Below are positions 1-8,637 of a DNA stretch of 64,000 bases, piece after piece. Below the pieces are notes generated by a model. It was not told the origin of the DNA. It did not search any database and worked only from the letters and a program-made list of their open reading frames with translations. Location: NCBI GenBank assembly GCA_036504595.1, contig DASXUX010000097.1, positions 1 to 64,000 of the forward strand, in the 5' to 3' direction. Positions within the stretch are counted from its first letter, which is position 1. Each line of letters opens with the position of its first letter. Origin of the DNA: DASXUX01 sp036504595 (lineage in GTDB: Bacteria > Planctomycetota > SZUA-567 > H5-PLA8). Position numbers and translations under genes: made by a program.

Positions 1-221
1 GTCGCGCAAGTCCGGGCCGCATGCATAAGCCAAGATGGCCGCGCCGCAGCTCTCTGGCAACTCCCCCAACCCTACCGCGCTTACGGTCTCAACTGGGCAC
101 GCATCGCCGCGTAACCACAACATCCAGCGACGTGCACCCCCGCACACCACGCTTGCGGAATTCGGCTGGCGTGGACGGCGCAGTTCAACATAATACGGCT
201 TCTTCATCGGGAGTGCGAAGA

Positions 222-1103
222 ATGATCGATCTTGCCGTTGTGCCGGTGGCCGGCCAAGGGACTCGGTTGCTGCCGTCAACCAAAAGCCAGCCGAAGGAAA
301 TGCTGCCGGTCGGGCGCAAGCCAGTGGTGCAGTACGTTGTCGAAGAACTGGCGCGTTCGGGCGTGCGGCGGCTGCTGTTCGTCACGGGCGCGGGCAAGAC
401 GTCGATTGAAAATCATTTCGACATCAATGCGGAACTGATCGCCTTTTTGCGTGAGACGCACAAAGAGGATCTCCTTGAAGAGCTGGATTTTGAGCGCATG
501 GGGCTCGAGTATTTTTACACGCGCCAGCGCAAACAGCTTGGGCTGGGACACGCGGTGCTTTGCGCGCGGCCGCTGGTGGATAATCAGTGCTTCGTGGTGG
601 CGCTGGGCGATTCGATCATTGGCATGAACGCGGAGTCCAAGATTGTTGCGCGGATGGTCGAGCAGTTCGAGAGTGCCAAGGCGGACGTGGTGATCGCCTT
701 CGAAGAAGTTCCGCGCGAAGAAGTCGTTCAATACGGCATTGCCAAGCCGCGCGCCACGCCCGGGGCTGTCTTCGAGCTGGCTGACATTGTCGAAAAGCCG
801 AGCGTGGCGGAGGCTCCGAGCAACATGGCGGTCGCGGCCCGGTACGTTTTTGGGCCGGGGATTTTCGAGCTTCTGCATGAGACGAAGCCGGGAAAAGGCG
901 GAGAGATTCAACTGACCGATGCCATTCGCTTGTGGATTCGCAAAGGCGGCAAAGTGATGGGCATGCGTTTGCCGGCCGGCGAGCGGCGGTTCGACATCGG
1001 CAACTTCGAAAGTTACTTTCAGGCGTTCTGCGAGTTCGCGCTTGCCGATCCGAAGTACGGTCCGGGTTTGCGGGAATACATGCGGAAATTGATTGGTCAG
1101 TAG
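222..1103 (+). CDS. galU: UTP--glucose-1-phosphate uridylyltransferase
   Basis: The 293-aa product makes UDP-glucose from UTP and glucose-1-phosphate in the cytoplasm. The N-terminal nucleotide-binding signature reads PVAGQGTRLLPSTKSQPKEM (residues about 7-26), followed by the LPVGRKPVVQYVVEE segment and a late EIQLTDAI motif, all typical of GalU. The frame is open further upstream (to 21), but that extension is arginine-rich and unlike the family. The ATG at 222 has GGGAG eight bases upstream and gives the usual family length. The next gene is a glucuronokinase homologue, so this enzyme or a relaxed-specificity variant may charge glucuronate-1-phosphate as well; that is inference. Confidence 0.93.
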   Translation: MIDLAVVPVAGQGTRLLPSTKSQPKEMLPVGRKPVVQYVVEELARSGVRRLLFVTGAGKTSIENHFDINAELIAFLRETHKEDLLEELDFERMGLEYFYTRQRKQLGLGHAVLCARPLVDNQCFVVALGDSIIGMNAESKIVARMVEQFESAKADVVIAFEEVPREEVVQYGIAKPRATPGAVFELADIVEKPSVAEAPSNMAVAARYVFGPGIFELLHETKPGKGGEIQLTDAIRLWIRKGGKVMGMRLPAGERRFDIGNFESYFQAFCEFALADPKYGPGLREYMRKLIGQ

Positions 1104-1108
1104 GCGCA

Positions 1109-1136
1109 AGTCATTGGTCATTAGTCATTGGTCATT
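1109..1136. repeat. Heptanucleotide repeat array, words TCATTGG/TCATTAG
   Basis: Four consecutive 7-base units of the TCATTGG/TCATTAG type fill the short gap between galU and the kinase gene. A shorter copy of the same word lies at about 6606-6618. The array is one of many heptad families in this window. Confidence 0.8.
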
Positions 1137-1148
1137 AACGGAAGAACT

Positions 1149-2189
1149 GTGCAACTCATCCGCAATTACTGTTTCGCTCGCGCCGGCCTCGTTGGGAATC
1201 CTTCCGACGGGTACAACGGGAAGACGATCTCGATCATCATCCGCAATTTTTGCGCGGAAGTTGTGCTTTACGAATGGGACGAACTGGAACTGGTGCCGAG
1301 CGACGAAGACCATAGCCGGTTCGCGTCTATTCGGGAACTGGCTCGCGACGTCAAGCTGCACGGTTATTACGGCGGGTTGCGCCTGATCAAGGCGACGATT
1401 AAGAAGTTCGTGGAGCATTGCGATCGGCAGGGCGAGAAACTCCACACGCGAAACTTTTCGATTCGCTACACCAGCGACATTCCAAGGCAGGTCGGGTTGG
1501 CGGGTTCGACGGCGATTATTGTCGCGACGCTGCGTTGTCTGATGGAGTTCTACCACGTCGAGATCCCGCTCGAGGTTCAGCCCTCGCTGGCGTTGGCAGT
1601 GGAGACGGAGGAGCTTGGGATCGCGGCGGGGCTGCAGGACCGGGTCATTGAAGTTTACGAAGGCCTGGTGTACATGGATTTTTCGAAGGAACGCATGCAG
1701 GTGCGCTGCGGCTACCGGCACGGCGTGTACGAAGTGATGGACCCCGCGCTGCTGCCGCCTATCTACATCGCTTACAAGGCGGATGTCAGCGAACCGACGG
1801 AGGTTTTTCACAACGATATTCGCGCGCGATTCAACCGCGGCGAAGCGAAAGTCGTGGAAGCGATGCAGAAGTTCGCCGCGCTGGCGTTCGAAGCTCGGCG
1901 GGCGATTTTGACGCGCGATGCAGTCAGGCTCTCCGCCTTGATGAATGAGAATTTCGACACGCGGCGTTCGATCTACCAGCTCCCGGCGGCTCAAATCGAG
2001 ATGGTGGAAGTCGCGCGGAAGACCGGGGCGTCGGCGAAGTTCGCGGGATCGGGCGGGGCGATCGTGGGCGCGTACCGCGACGAAGCGATGTACGCCGAGT
2101 TGCAGAGAGTCCTGGGGCAGATCGGGTGCCGGGTGATCAAGCCGTGGATCACGTCTCAGGATGCGACGCAGGTTCCGCCGGCAAAATAG
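1149..2189 (+). CDS. GHMP-family kinase, glucuronokinase-like
   Basis: This 346-aa GHMP kinase is probably a sugar-1-kinase. The ATP-binding GHMP motif is IPRQVGLAGSTAIIVA, and it is followed by ELGIAAGLQDRVIEVYEGLV. Both closely resemble plant glucuronokinase (IPRQ-GLSGSSAI and AGLQDRV). The N-terminal GLVGNPSDGYNGKT segment and the C-terminal AKFAGSGGAIVG motif also fit. Predicted reaction: ATP plus D-glucuronate gives glucuronate-1-phosphate. It lies directly after galU, so the two could form a salvage route to UDP-glucuronate. The start is uncertain: a TTG at 1128 lies inside the heptad repeat, while the GTG at 1149 has GGAAGA just upstream. It converges on the next gene with only 6 bp between stops. 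Confidence 0.8.
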   Translation: MQLIRNYCFARAGLVGNPSDGYNGKTISIIIRNFCAEVVLYEWDELELVPSDEDHSRFASIRELARDVKLHGYYGGLRLIKATIKKFVEHCDRQGEKLHTRNFSIRYTSDIPRQVGLAGSTAIIVATLRCLMEFYHVEIPLEVQPSLALAVETEELGIAAGLQDRVIEVYEGLVYMDFSKERMQVRCGYRHGVYEVMDPALLPPIYIAYKADVSEPTEVFHNDIRARFNRGEAKVVEAMQKFAALAFEARRAILTRDAVRLSALMNENFDTRRSIYQLPAAQIEMVEVARKTGASAKFAGSGGAIVGAYRDEAMYAELQRVLGQIGCRVIKPWITSQDATQVPPAK

Positions 2190-2195
2190 GCTGCG

Positions 2196-4196
2196 TTAGG
2201 CGCGCAAAATCACGACTTTTCCGGGCAAGAGTTGTACGAGCTCTCCGTTCACGCTCAAGGTCGTGGGCTCCTGGCGCAGGTTCATCAGCAGCCTGGTTGT
2301 CTTGCCATCGCGGCTCCAGGCCGTGCAGCGCACGTCGGCTCCTTCACCGCGCAGTTCCAGGAGTTTTGGCAACTCTGCGGTTGCCTCCTCGATTGGTTTT
2401 GGCGGGGAACACTGATCGGTGTTCTCGACCACGGCGGAATCGGTGTGAATCCAGCGGAAAGCGTCGCCGACTCGTATCACAGCGATGCCGCTCTTTTGCG
2501 CGGCGTCAAGTTTCTGGAGCGTGCGCTGATGCAGCAGCAACGTGCTGGGGATGAGCACGTGCGTGTATTCCGCTCGGCCGACTCTCAGGCTTGGTCCGAA
2601 GATCTGCGCGTGCCAGAGGTCCGCTTCATCGAGCAGATGCACGCCGACCTGGTTGTCGAGGCAGGCGGTTAGCAGGTCGGTGAGATTCCCGCGCATGCCA
2701 CCGGGTTCGGGTTGCCAGTTCACGTTTTGAGCATTGAAGCTGCGAATCGGCCATAGACACGCCACGGGTGCGACTTGCTGGCTGCCGCGAACGACTTCCT
2801 GAACTTCCTCCAGCCCGGCGCTGAGTTCGCACATGCCCTTCCAGCGAGCGCTCTGCGGACCAAAGTCCGGAGGAGCTTCGATCAGGCGATTGCCTTCGCT
2901 GGAACTGAACGCGCCATGAATGACGGGCGTGGTGACGCCCATCAGCGCGTGCCAAAGCAGAATCCTCTCTGCGTGTTGCGCGGTCATCTCCAGGCCAGAG
3001 CAGCCGAGATCCTCGCTCATCACGCCCGGCTTGCCTTGCTGGTCTGCGGCGGAGCGCGCGGCGATGACGCCGATGTTGAGCAGAGGGTGCGCGTGATCGC
3101 CGACGGCGGGGATGATCAGATCAAGGCCGGGGATGTCGAAGAATTGGAAGAGGGGAAACAGGTTCGTCAGCGAAGCGCTTTGCTGGACCGGGTCATCTTC
3201 GGGACTGATATGCCCGACCAAATGCAATTCGTGCTGATGGCACCACTCGGCAACCGGTTTCAGCCATGCGTTGGCAAAACGCTGGCCGCACCAATGGCGA
3301 TAGTCCAGCCGGGTCTGAAGCGAGCGCGCGGTGTCGTCCGCGGAGAACAGGTTTACCAACCGCGGACGCAGGTCGTAGCCATTCTGGCGCGCGAAGTCTG
3401 CGAACAAGTCTGGCGTCCAGGGCCGCTGGCCGAAGTATTTCGGTTCATCGGTGAAGATGGCTTTGATGGTTTTCCCGAAATGCGGCTTCAATTCGGCGGC
3501 GTAGCGTTCGTGCGTCAGTTTGATGAACAGGCGAGTGACCTCCGGATTGAGCGTATCTGGCACTCCGCCCCAGTCGCCGCCGGTTTCGCACGGGCGCGCT
3601 ACAAACGAGACAACCCTTTCGCCGCGTCGCAGCGCCGGCACTCGAACGGCAAATTCCGGACTGCCCGTCCATGCGCGCGGGCAGTTGTATAGAGGAGTAG
3701 CGGGGTAGTACCAACGGCTGTCCCAGGGGTCGAGCACGGTCCACTTACGCCGCACCATGCCCACATTGCCCGTCAAATCGGCGATGGTCTCATCGTGCGC
3801 GTCCACGACGGCACACCAGAGCAGTTTTCCCGCCGGGAAGCAGAACAGGCCGTCTGTGTCCGGGGCCGAGGCGTGGAACTGTTCAATGGCGCGCGCGGCG
3901 TACTCGGGGTTTTCGGCGGTGATGCGGCCGCCGGCTCCGCCGCTGGGGAAGGGATCTTCGTCGTAGAGCCACACATCGAGGTTGCGCCGAGCGCAACAAT
4001 CAACGACGTGGCGGATGAAGCTGAACCAATCGTCGCCGCCGTAGGGCAGCAGCAGGCCCGCGCGCGGGTGCAAGCACACCGCGGCGACGTTTCCGGCGGC
4101 GAAGGCGTCGATCTGCTTTTCCGCAGAACGCAGGTCGCACTTATCGTTCAAGCACCAGAAATAGATCAGGCCTTTCTTGTGCCAAAGTTCGCCCAT
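2196..4196 (-). CDS. Glycoside hydrolase-like protein (GH106/GH42-related TIM barrel)
   Basis: The 666-aa protein has no obvious signal peptide. Its N-terminal half looks like a glycosidase TIM barrel. The segment DVWLYDEDPFPSGGAGG (about residues 73-89) matches the Y/W-DE-PSG-GG motif common in GH106-related alpha-L-rhamnosidase-like proteins. AIFTDEPKYFGQ supplies a likely catalytic carboxylate region. The middle part resembles a GH42-type barrel end, followed by a Rossmann-like trimerisation-type segment and a small beta-rich C-terminus. The substrate cannot be told. It is followed on the same strand by a URO-D-like gene starting upstream at 5304, with a 25-bp gap, so the two are probably co-transcribed. 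ATG at 4196 has AGGAG about 11 bases upstream. Confidence 0.65.
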   Translation of the reverse strand: MGELWHKKGLIYFWCLNDKCDLRSAEKQIDAFAAGNVAAVCLHPRAGLLLPYGGDDWFSFIRHVVDCCARRNLDVWLYDEDPFPSGGAGGRITAENPEYAARAIEQFHASAPDTDGLFCFPAGKLLWCAVVDAHDETIADLTGNVGMVRRKWTVLDPWDSRWYYPATPLYNCPRAWTGSPEFAVRVPALRRGERVVSFVARPCETGGDWGGVPDTLNPEVTRLFIKLTHERYAAELKPHFGKTIKAIFTDEPKYFGQRPWTPDLFADFARQNGYDLRPRLVNLFSADDTARSLQTRLDYRHWCGQRFANAWLKPVAEWCHQHELHLVGHISPEDDPVQQSASLTNLFPLFQFFDIPGLDLIIPAVGDHAHPLLNIGVIAARSAADQQGKPGVMSEDLGCSGLEMTAQHAERILLWHALMGVTTPVIHGAFSSSEGNRLIEAPPDFGPQSARWKGMCELSAGLEEVQEVVRGSQQVAPVACLWPIRSFNAQNVNWQPEPGGMRGNLTDLLTACLDNQVGVHLLDEADLWHAQIFGPSLRVGRAEYTHVLIPSTLLLHQRTLQKLDAAQKSGIAVIRVGDAFRWIHTDSAVVENTDQCSPPKPIEEATAELPKLLELRGEGADVRCTAWSRDGKTTRLLMNLRQEPTTLSVNGELVQLLPGKVVILRA

Positions 4197-4221
4197 CGCG
4201 GTCGGGTCTCCTGTCGTGGCG

Positions 4222-5304
4222 TTACTTGCGGCAATGCACGTGGCCGCGGAGGGCTCGGCCGGAGTCCAGGGCGGCTTGCGCGGCGCCGCGGTCGAGGTCG
4301 AGGATGCGGATGCCTTTGTCGATAGTGCTGGCGAAAATCGCTTCCATGTCGTTGAGGTGCGGCTGGCTGAGGTTGATCGCGAACAGGCCGCGCGTGTGGC
4401 TTATGGCGGGGATGTAGTGCGATCCTCGGCCGCAGAAGTGGATTGCGCCGCCGCCGAACTCATCGAGAAGTCTCTGGTCGTGCGGTTGGACGAATTCCAC
4501 GTACAGTTCCGGCGAGAGATTCATCAGTGAATCGTTGCGGATCATCAAGCGGCCTTTGTGCAGAAGGCCCCAGTGGACGCTGTAGGGGCCGGCGGCGGCG
4601 GTTGAAACGGCCGGCACGGAGGCCGGCGCTACCGCGTACCACTGGCGCATGAAGGCGATGTACGTGTCGGTGATCAGATCCAGCAGGCTCATTAACAGTT
4701 CGGGTTCGTCGTAGAAAGCCAGGAAGATGTCGCTGCCCCAGATCACTTCGGCGGCGTCGATGGGGCCCTGCATGTCGGGATGAAACAGCCATACGTGCCG
4801 CGCGAGTTTGGGGTGTTCTTTGAAGATTTCGAGGAAGCGTTCTGCGCAGTCGAACACGCGGGCGCCTAAGCCGGAACGGATATCGGGCGGGCCGTTGGCC
4901 ACGAGTTCCCTCATTTTCTCGCGCGAATGATGTGGCATGGCTGTGGGAAGCGTGCAGGTTTCGCGCGGCATGCGGAAGAGTTCGCAGCCGAAGAGAGACG
5001 GCAGAATTCCGGTTCCGTAATTGCAGCGCACACAGAAGCGCATGTTGCTGCCGGCGGCCGCTTCATCGGAGACGGACTTGAACTGGCTGAAGACCATCTG
5101 TTCGATGTCGTCCTGAGCGTCGTTGATGTGAATGTCAGGCCACTGAGCGAATGGGCGCGCGGGGCGGCGTGCCGGCGGCACGAAAATGGGCTCGTCGATG
5201 GACCCGTCGCAGAAGCGTTGCCAGGCGGCGAGGTTCACCTGCTCCTGCACGTCGTCCAGGCGGTGCTCCAGGTCGTTCAGGCAGGCTTCAAGGGAGTCGG
5301 GCAT
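4222..5304 (-). CDS. URO-D-like protein (uroporphyrinogen decarboxylase/methyltransferase fold)
   Basis: This 360-aa protein belongs to the URO-D superfamily and is not a classical HemE. Residues around IHFCGRG form the H-x-C motif used for zinc in URO-D-like cobalamin methyltransferases (MtaA/CmuA type). VWLFHPDMQGPIDAAEVIWG and the repeated LLDLITDTYIAFMRQW helix fit the fold. It sits upstream of, and is probably co-transcribed with, a glycosidase. Such pairings recur in PVC-type genomes, but the function is not established; demethylation of a methylated sugar or glycoside is only a guess. A GC-rich palindrome at 4609-4633 is read in frame and encodes a PASVPAV stretch in a loop. ATG at 5304 has GGAG at good spacing. 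Confidence 0.7.
   Translation of the reverse strand: MPDSLEACLNDLEHRLDDVQEQVNLAAWQRFCDGSIDEPIFVPPARRPARPFAQWPDIHINDAQDDIEQMVFSQFKSVSDEAAAGSNMRFCVRCNYGTGILPSLFGCELFRMPRETCTLPTAMPHHSREKMRELVANGPPDIRSGLGARVFDCAERFLEIFKEHPKLARHVWLFHPDMQGPIDAAEVIWGSDIFLAFYDEPELLMSLLDLITDTYIAFMRQWYAVAPASVPAVSTAAAGPYSVHWGLLHKGRLMIRNDSLMNLSPELYVEFVQPHDQRLLDEFGGGAIHFCGRGSHYIPAISHTRGLFAINLSQPHLNDMEAIFASTIDKGIRILDLDRGAAQAALDSGRALRGHVHCRK
4609..4633. repeat. GC-rich palindrome read in frame inside URO-D-like gene
   Basis: A GGCCGGCACGGAGGCCGGCG-type palindrome ending in CTACC lies inside the coding frame. The same family recurs at 37497-37520, 46647-46681 and 48333-48377, also in genes. Confidence 0.7.
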
Positions 5305-5317
5305 GAGAGGGAACTCC

Positions 5318-5395
5318 TTGTGGCTGGTGTCTGGTCGTCTGGTGTCTGGTTTTAGCTACCTGGCGACCAGACTACAAGACACCAGACGACCAGCG
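5318..5395. repeat. Inverted GTCTGG/CCAGAC repeat region
   Basis: The divergent gap holds repeated GGTGTCT/GTCTGGT words followed by their complements (CCAGACGACC, CAGACACC), so the region can fold on itself. A TTGACA hexamer at 5402-5407 lies upstream of the + strand gene, but no matching -10 at normal spacing was found. Confidence 0.6.
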
Positions 5396-5435
5396 AGTAG
5401 TTTGACACCAACCACGACATCGTTAAAGCTATTCT

Positions 5436-6485
5436 ATGACGATGCCCGAAACTGAGCCGACACAGCCCCCCGCTTCGCTCGATACGGAACCCACGCCGCC
5501 AGCGCGCCGCGGGTGGCTGGGCACTGCGGCGAAGCTGGCGTTGGCCATCGGCATTCTTCTCTGGCTATATTTCAGCGGACGATTGGACCTGAGCCTGCTT
5601 AGCGGGCCAAATGTTTCTTGGCTGCTTGTGCTGGGATCGACGGCGGTACTGCTGCTCTCGTTGCCGGTGGTATCCTGGCGCTATCAACTGGCGCTCAACG
5701 GGCTGGGGCTTCCGTGCGGGTACGGGCAGGCGTTCTCTTGGACGATGATCGGCATGTTTTTTGACATGGTGATGCCATCGGCGACGGGCGGCGACCTGAT
5801 CAAAGCGGTGTATGCGGTCAGAGCGTACGGCAAAGGACGGCGCAGCCTGGCGATACTGAGTGTGATGCTGGACCGCGTGCTGGGGATTTTCGGGTTGTTC
5901 TGCCTGGCGCTGATGGTGTGCCTGGCCGGCGGGCACACGATCGACGCGAACGCGCGGCTGCGCGGGATGACGTGGTTGCTGAGCCTGGTCTGTGGTGGCG
6001 GGATGATCGCGTTCCTCATCGCCGTTTCGCCGCACGTCGCGGAAAGCTCGTGGCGGCAGAAGCTTGTTTCGATGTTGCCGCTGCACGAACGGCTGGAACG
6101 CGTCTACCAGGGGTTGGTCGGACTGCGGCGGCAACCGAAAATCTTGCTGCTGATGCTGGGGCTGTCCGTGGTCAATCAGGCCATTGTGTGCGCGTCGGTG
6201 CTGGTGCTCGCGCGTGGGTTGGGGATGCGGATCGCTCCGCTGGAAGGCGCCATCGTCGTGCCGCTGGCGTTATTCGTGAATGCCTTTGGATTTGCGGGCG
6301 GATTTGGCGTTGGCGAATGGGGCTTTGACGAATTGTTCAGACGTCTGTTGAACATTCGCGGTGGCGCATCCCTGGCGCTGGCGTTCCACGTGCTGAGCTT
6401 TGTCTTCCGCTTGCTGGGGCTGCCCTTCTATCTCCTGAGCGGGCGAGTGACGGCGGAGGAAACCGAGGACGGCGAACGGCGTTAG
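5436..6485 (+). CDS. Lysylphosphatidylglycerol synthetase TM-region (UPF0104) flippase-like membrane protein
   Basis: The 349-aa integral membrane protein has seven to eight hydrophobic helices after a proline-rich cytoplasmic N-terminus of about 30 residues. The PSATGGDLIKAVYAVR segment (about residues 110-125) is the hallmark of the LPG_synthase_TM/AglD-like family; another conserved stretch is GFGVGEWGFDELF near residue 290. Family members translocate lipids or lipid-linked sugars. Only the membrane domain is present; there is no MprF catalytic domain. With GalU, a glucuronokinase homologue and a WlbB-like acetyltransferase nearby, a role in surface glycan or glycolipid assembly is plausible. 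No clear Shine-Dalgarno precedes ATG 5436; ATG 5442 is an in-frame alternative. Confidence 0.8.
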   Translation: MTMPETEPTQPPASLDTEPTPPARRGWLGTAAKLALAIGILLWLYFSGRLDLSLLSGPNVSWLLVLGSTAVLLLSLPVVSWRYQLALNGLGLPCGYGQAFSWTMIGMFFDMVMPSATGGDLIKAVYAVRAYGKGRRSLAILSVMLDRVLGIFGLFCLALMVCLAGGHTIDANARLRGMTWLLSLVCGGGMIAFLIAVSPHVAESSWRQKLVSMLPLHERLERVYQGLVGLRRQPKILLLMLGLSVVNQAIVCASVLVLARGLGMRIAPLEGAIVVPLALFVNAFGFAGGFGVGEWGFDELFRRLLNIRGGASLALAFHVLSFVFRLLGLPFYLLSGRVTAEETEDGERR

Positions 6486-6663
6486 CATGGGTCGCTAGTT
6501 CCACTGTCACCGTTTCTGTTTATTCAATCCGGCTGGGCTCTGGGCTCTCAGCTCTTGGCCGCGCAAGCGAAATTCGGTGGGAGCGGCTGAAAAGGTCACA
6601 GTAGAATTAGTCATTGGTCAGTTCAGGCGACTTCGCGGATTCAGCCCGTGATCGGAGGTATCT

Positions 6664-7158
6664 ATGCCGGTATCGGCAGACGTGCAGCTTGGGAAAGGGG
6701 TTGTCATTTTTCAGCCGACGCTGGTGAATCTGTATGGCTGCAAAATTGGCGATGGGACGAAGGTCGGGGCGTTCGTTGAGATACAAAAGAACGCTCAGAT
6801 CGGTGCGCGCTGCAAGATTTCATCGCACACGTTCATCTGCGAAGGCGTGACGATTGAGGAAGAGGTTTTTGTCGGGCACGGCGTGGTGTTTATCAATGAT
6901 CTGCATCCCCACGCAACCAACGAAGACGGCAGCCTGCAAACGGAAGCCGACTGGAAAGTCGTGCCAATACGGGTCAAGCGGCGCGCGTCGATCGGCAGCC
7001 ACGCGACAATTTTGGCGGGCGTGACGATCGGCGAAGGGGCGATGATCGGCGCGGGAGCGGTCGTCACGCATGACGTTCCGGATCATGCGACCGTGATGGG
7101 CGTGCCGGCGCGGTTGAAGGGGGAGTCGGGGCGGAAGAGTCTGGAGTCTGGAGTCTAG
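6664..7158 (+). CDS. Left-handed beta-helix acyltransferase, WlbB/WbpD-like
   Basis: This 164-aa soluble enzyme is built from hexapeptide repeats, for example IGDGTKVGAFVEI, IGARCKISSHTFI and IGSHATILAGVTIGEGAMIG, ending in the usual GVPARLKG. The FINDLHPHATNEDGS loop resembles WlbB/WbpD, the N-acetyltransferases of UDP-2-acetamido-3-amino-2,3-dideoxy-glucuronate in O-antigen synthesis. The exact acceptor is not provable here. A perfect GGAGGT lies four bases before ATG 6664. The last codons run into a TCTGGAG heptad repeat, so the SGRKSLESGV tail is probably repeat-derived. Confidence 0.8.
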   Translation: MPVSADVQLGKGVVIFQPTLVNLYGCKIGDGTKVGAFVEIQKNAQIGARCKISSHTFICEGVTIEEEVFVGHGVVFINDLHPHATNEDGSLQTEADWKVVPIRVKRRASIGSHATILAGVTIGEGAMIGAGAVVTHDVPDHATVMGVPARLKGESGRKSLESGV

Positions 7159-7170
7159 GGTCTGGAGTCA
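7137..7170. repeat. Heptanucleotide array, word TCTGGAG
   Basis: Four to five 7-base units (TCTGGAG, one as TCTAGGG) overlap the 3' end of the acyltransferase gene. The stop codon lies inside the array, so the protein tail derives from it. Confidence 0.8.
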
Positions 7171-7180
7171 ACGGCAAAAG

Positions 7181-7262
7181 CTCACCGCAGAGGACGCGGA
7201 GGGCGCAGAGGAAGGAATTGTTAAAAGGAACCTCTGTGTCCTCCGCGTCCTTTGTGGTGAGA
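7181..7262. repeat. Palindromic CAGAGGAC-type interspersed element
   Basis: The element begins CTCACCGCAGAGGACGCGG and ends in the near-complement CCGCGTCC...GTGGTGAG around an A/T-rich centre. Similar or half copies occur at 12394-12472, 12997-13050, 36179-36271, 50078-50154, 51289-51334 and 58041-58078. It lies at the 3' end of the PQQ gene and may serve as a bidirectional hairpin. Confidence 0.75.
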
Positions 7263-7267
7263 TGTGT

Positions 7268-8524
7268 TTATTTTGCAGCAGCGTCGAGGCAGATGCCTTC
7301 CTTTTGGTTGCGGGCGTAGATGCGGCCGTTGGCGACAACGGGCATGGTCCAGAACTTGCCTCCCTGAATCGGCTGGCAGCGGGCTTTTTCGGTGTAGGCT
7401 TTCGAATTGGCTTCCACGAGAACCAGCGGGCCATTGTCGGCCTGGACCAGCACGTGATCGTTTGCGATGATCGTCCCGCCGCCGGAACCAAAGTTATCCT
7501 GCGACCACATTTCCTTTCCGGTGGCGACTTCGATGCACTTCAGCGGCGCGCCTTTGCCGGAAGCGGCATATTGTTTGAATCCATAGATGCCGTAGAGGTA
7601 ACCGTCCTTGCACACGGGTGTGGTCCAATGGTTGAAGAGCGTCTTGCTGAACCAGAGTTCCTTCGAGGCGAAGCCGGCGTCGGCCTTTGAAATCCTGTAC
7701 GCGCCTGAGCCCACTCCATAACCCGCGGAGGCGTACACGATATCGCCGGAGACGATCGGCGTGCTGGCGGTTGAGACCTTGAACGGGAAGGCTTGGCGCC
7801 AGAGGATTTTGCCGTCTTCCGTGGCACATGAAACCAGCCCCGTTTGCGTCAGGAAGACAATCTGGCGCACGCCGAGGATCGTTGCAGGCACGGGCGTGGA
7901 ATGCGTGAGCAGATCGTCGCCAGTCTTCCAGGCGACGCTGCCGTCCTTCTTGTTGAAGGCCATCAGCGCGGAGCCTTTGCCGCCGCAGTGCGCGAAGATC
8001 AGATTTCCATCCAGGACCGGCGACGCGGCTGAGCCCCAGTTGCCGATGCCGGGGGCTTGAGCCTGCGTTGCGCCAAATTCCTTGGGGCAGTCGTGCTGCC
8101 AGACGACTTTGCCGTCGGCGGCGTTCAGACAGAAGAGCTTCAGGTATGTTCCGAGCAGATAGACGCGGTCGCCGTCCACCGTGGGCGTGGAACGCGGGCC
8201 GGGGCCGCCGGATTTGTCGAAGGTGGTTTTGTCGATGGGCGTGGCCCAGAGTTCTTTGCCGTCGGCGTCGTTGAACGCGACGCAGACTTCGTCACCTTTG
8301 CGTTCGATGAAGGCGAACGCTTTCCCGCCGGCCACGGCCCAGGAGCCGAAGCTGTCGCCGAGCGTCGCTTTCCAAACGACCTTCGGGCCGCCTTCTGGCC
8401 ACTTGGTGGCGATGGCTTCAGGCGTGGTGCCGTCGTGATTGGGACCGCGGTACTGGGGCCAATCCGCGCCCGCAGCGCTTATTGCGAACAGCGAGAGAAT
8501 CACCATCAGACTTCGAGCAGACAT
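7268..8524 (-). CDS. Secreted PQQ-binding-like beta-propeller protein
   Basis: The 418-aa exported protein has a short signal peptide (MSARSLMVILSLFAISAAGA, cleavage near residue 20), followed by DWPQYRGPNHDG, the standard opening of PQQ-like propellers of PVC bacteria. Blades carry repeated motifs such as DGKELWATPID, ADGKVVWQHD, KKDGSVAWKTGD, EDGKILWRQAF and GKEMWSQDN, each with the W-docking aromatic. No dehydrogenase catalytic residues are evident, so it is best seen as a scaffold or sensor propeller. The frame extends upstream to 8611, but ATG 8524 has GGAGG six bases before it and a proper signal peptide. It is divergent from oleC. Confidence 0.85.
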   Translation of the reverse strand: MSARSLMVILSLFAISAAGADWPQYRGPNHDGTTPEAIATKWPEGGPKVVWKATLGDSFGSWAVAGGKAFAFIERKGDEVCVAFNDADGKELWATPIDKTTFDKSGGPGPRSTPTVDGDRVYLLGTYLKLFCLNAADGKVVWQHDCPKEFGATQAQAPGIGNWGSAASPVLDGNLIFAHCGGKGSALMAFNKKDGSVAWKTGDDLLTHSTPVPATILGVRQIVFLTQTGLVSCATEDGKILWRQAFPFKVSTASTPIVSGDIVYASAGYGVGSGAYRISKADAGFASKELWFSKTLFNHWTTPVCKDGYLYGIYGFKQYAASGKGAPLKCIEVATGKEMWSQDNFGSGGGTIIANDHVLVQADNGPLVLVEANSKAYTEKARCQPIQGGKFWTMPVVANGRIYARNQKEGICLDAAAK

Positions 8525-8572
8525 GAAAAACCTCCATCTTGTCTTTCCAGTTTTGGGTTGCGCCCGTACATT

Positions 8573-8602
8573 CCGTCTGGCGGGCACAGAGGCCCGCCCT
8601 AC
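8573..8602. repeat. GC-rich palindrome GGCGGGCACAGAGGCCCGCC
   Basis: This small palindrome followed by CTACGG lies in the divergent gap between the PQQ gene and oleC. It belongs to the same broad class as the in-gene palindromes and the hairpins at 23915-24002. Confidence 0.65.
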
Positions 8603-8637
8603 GGCAAACAAGATTGATTACCCCAGGAACGCAGTTC

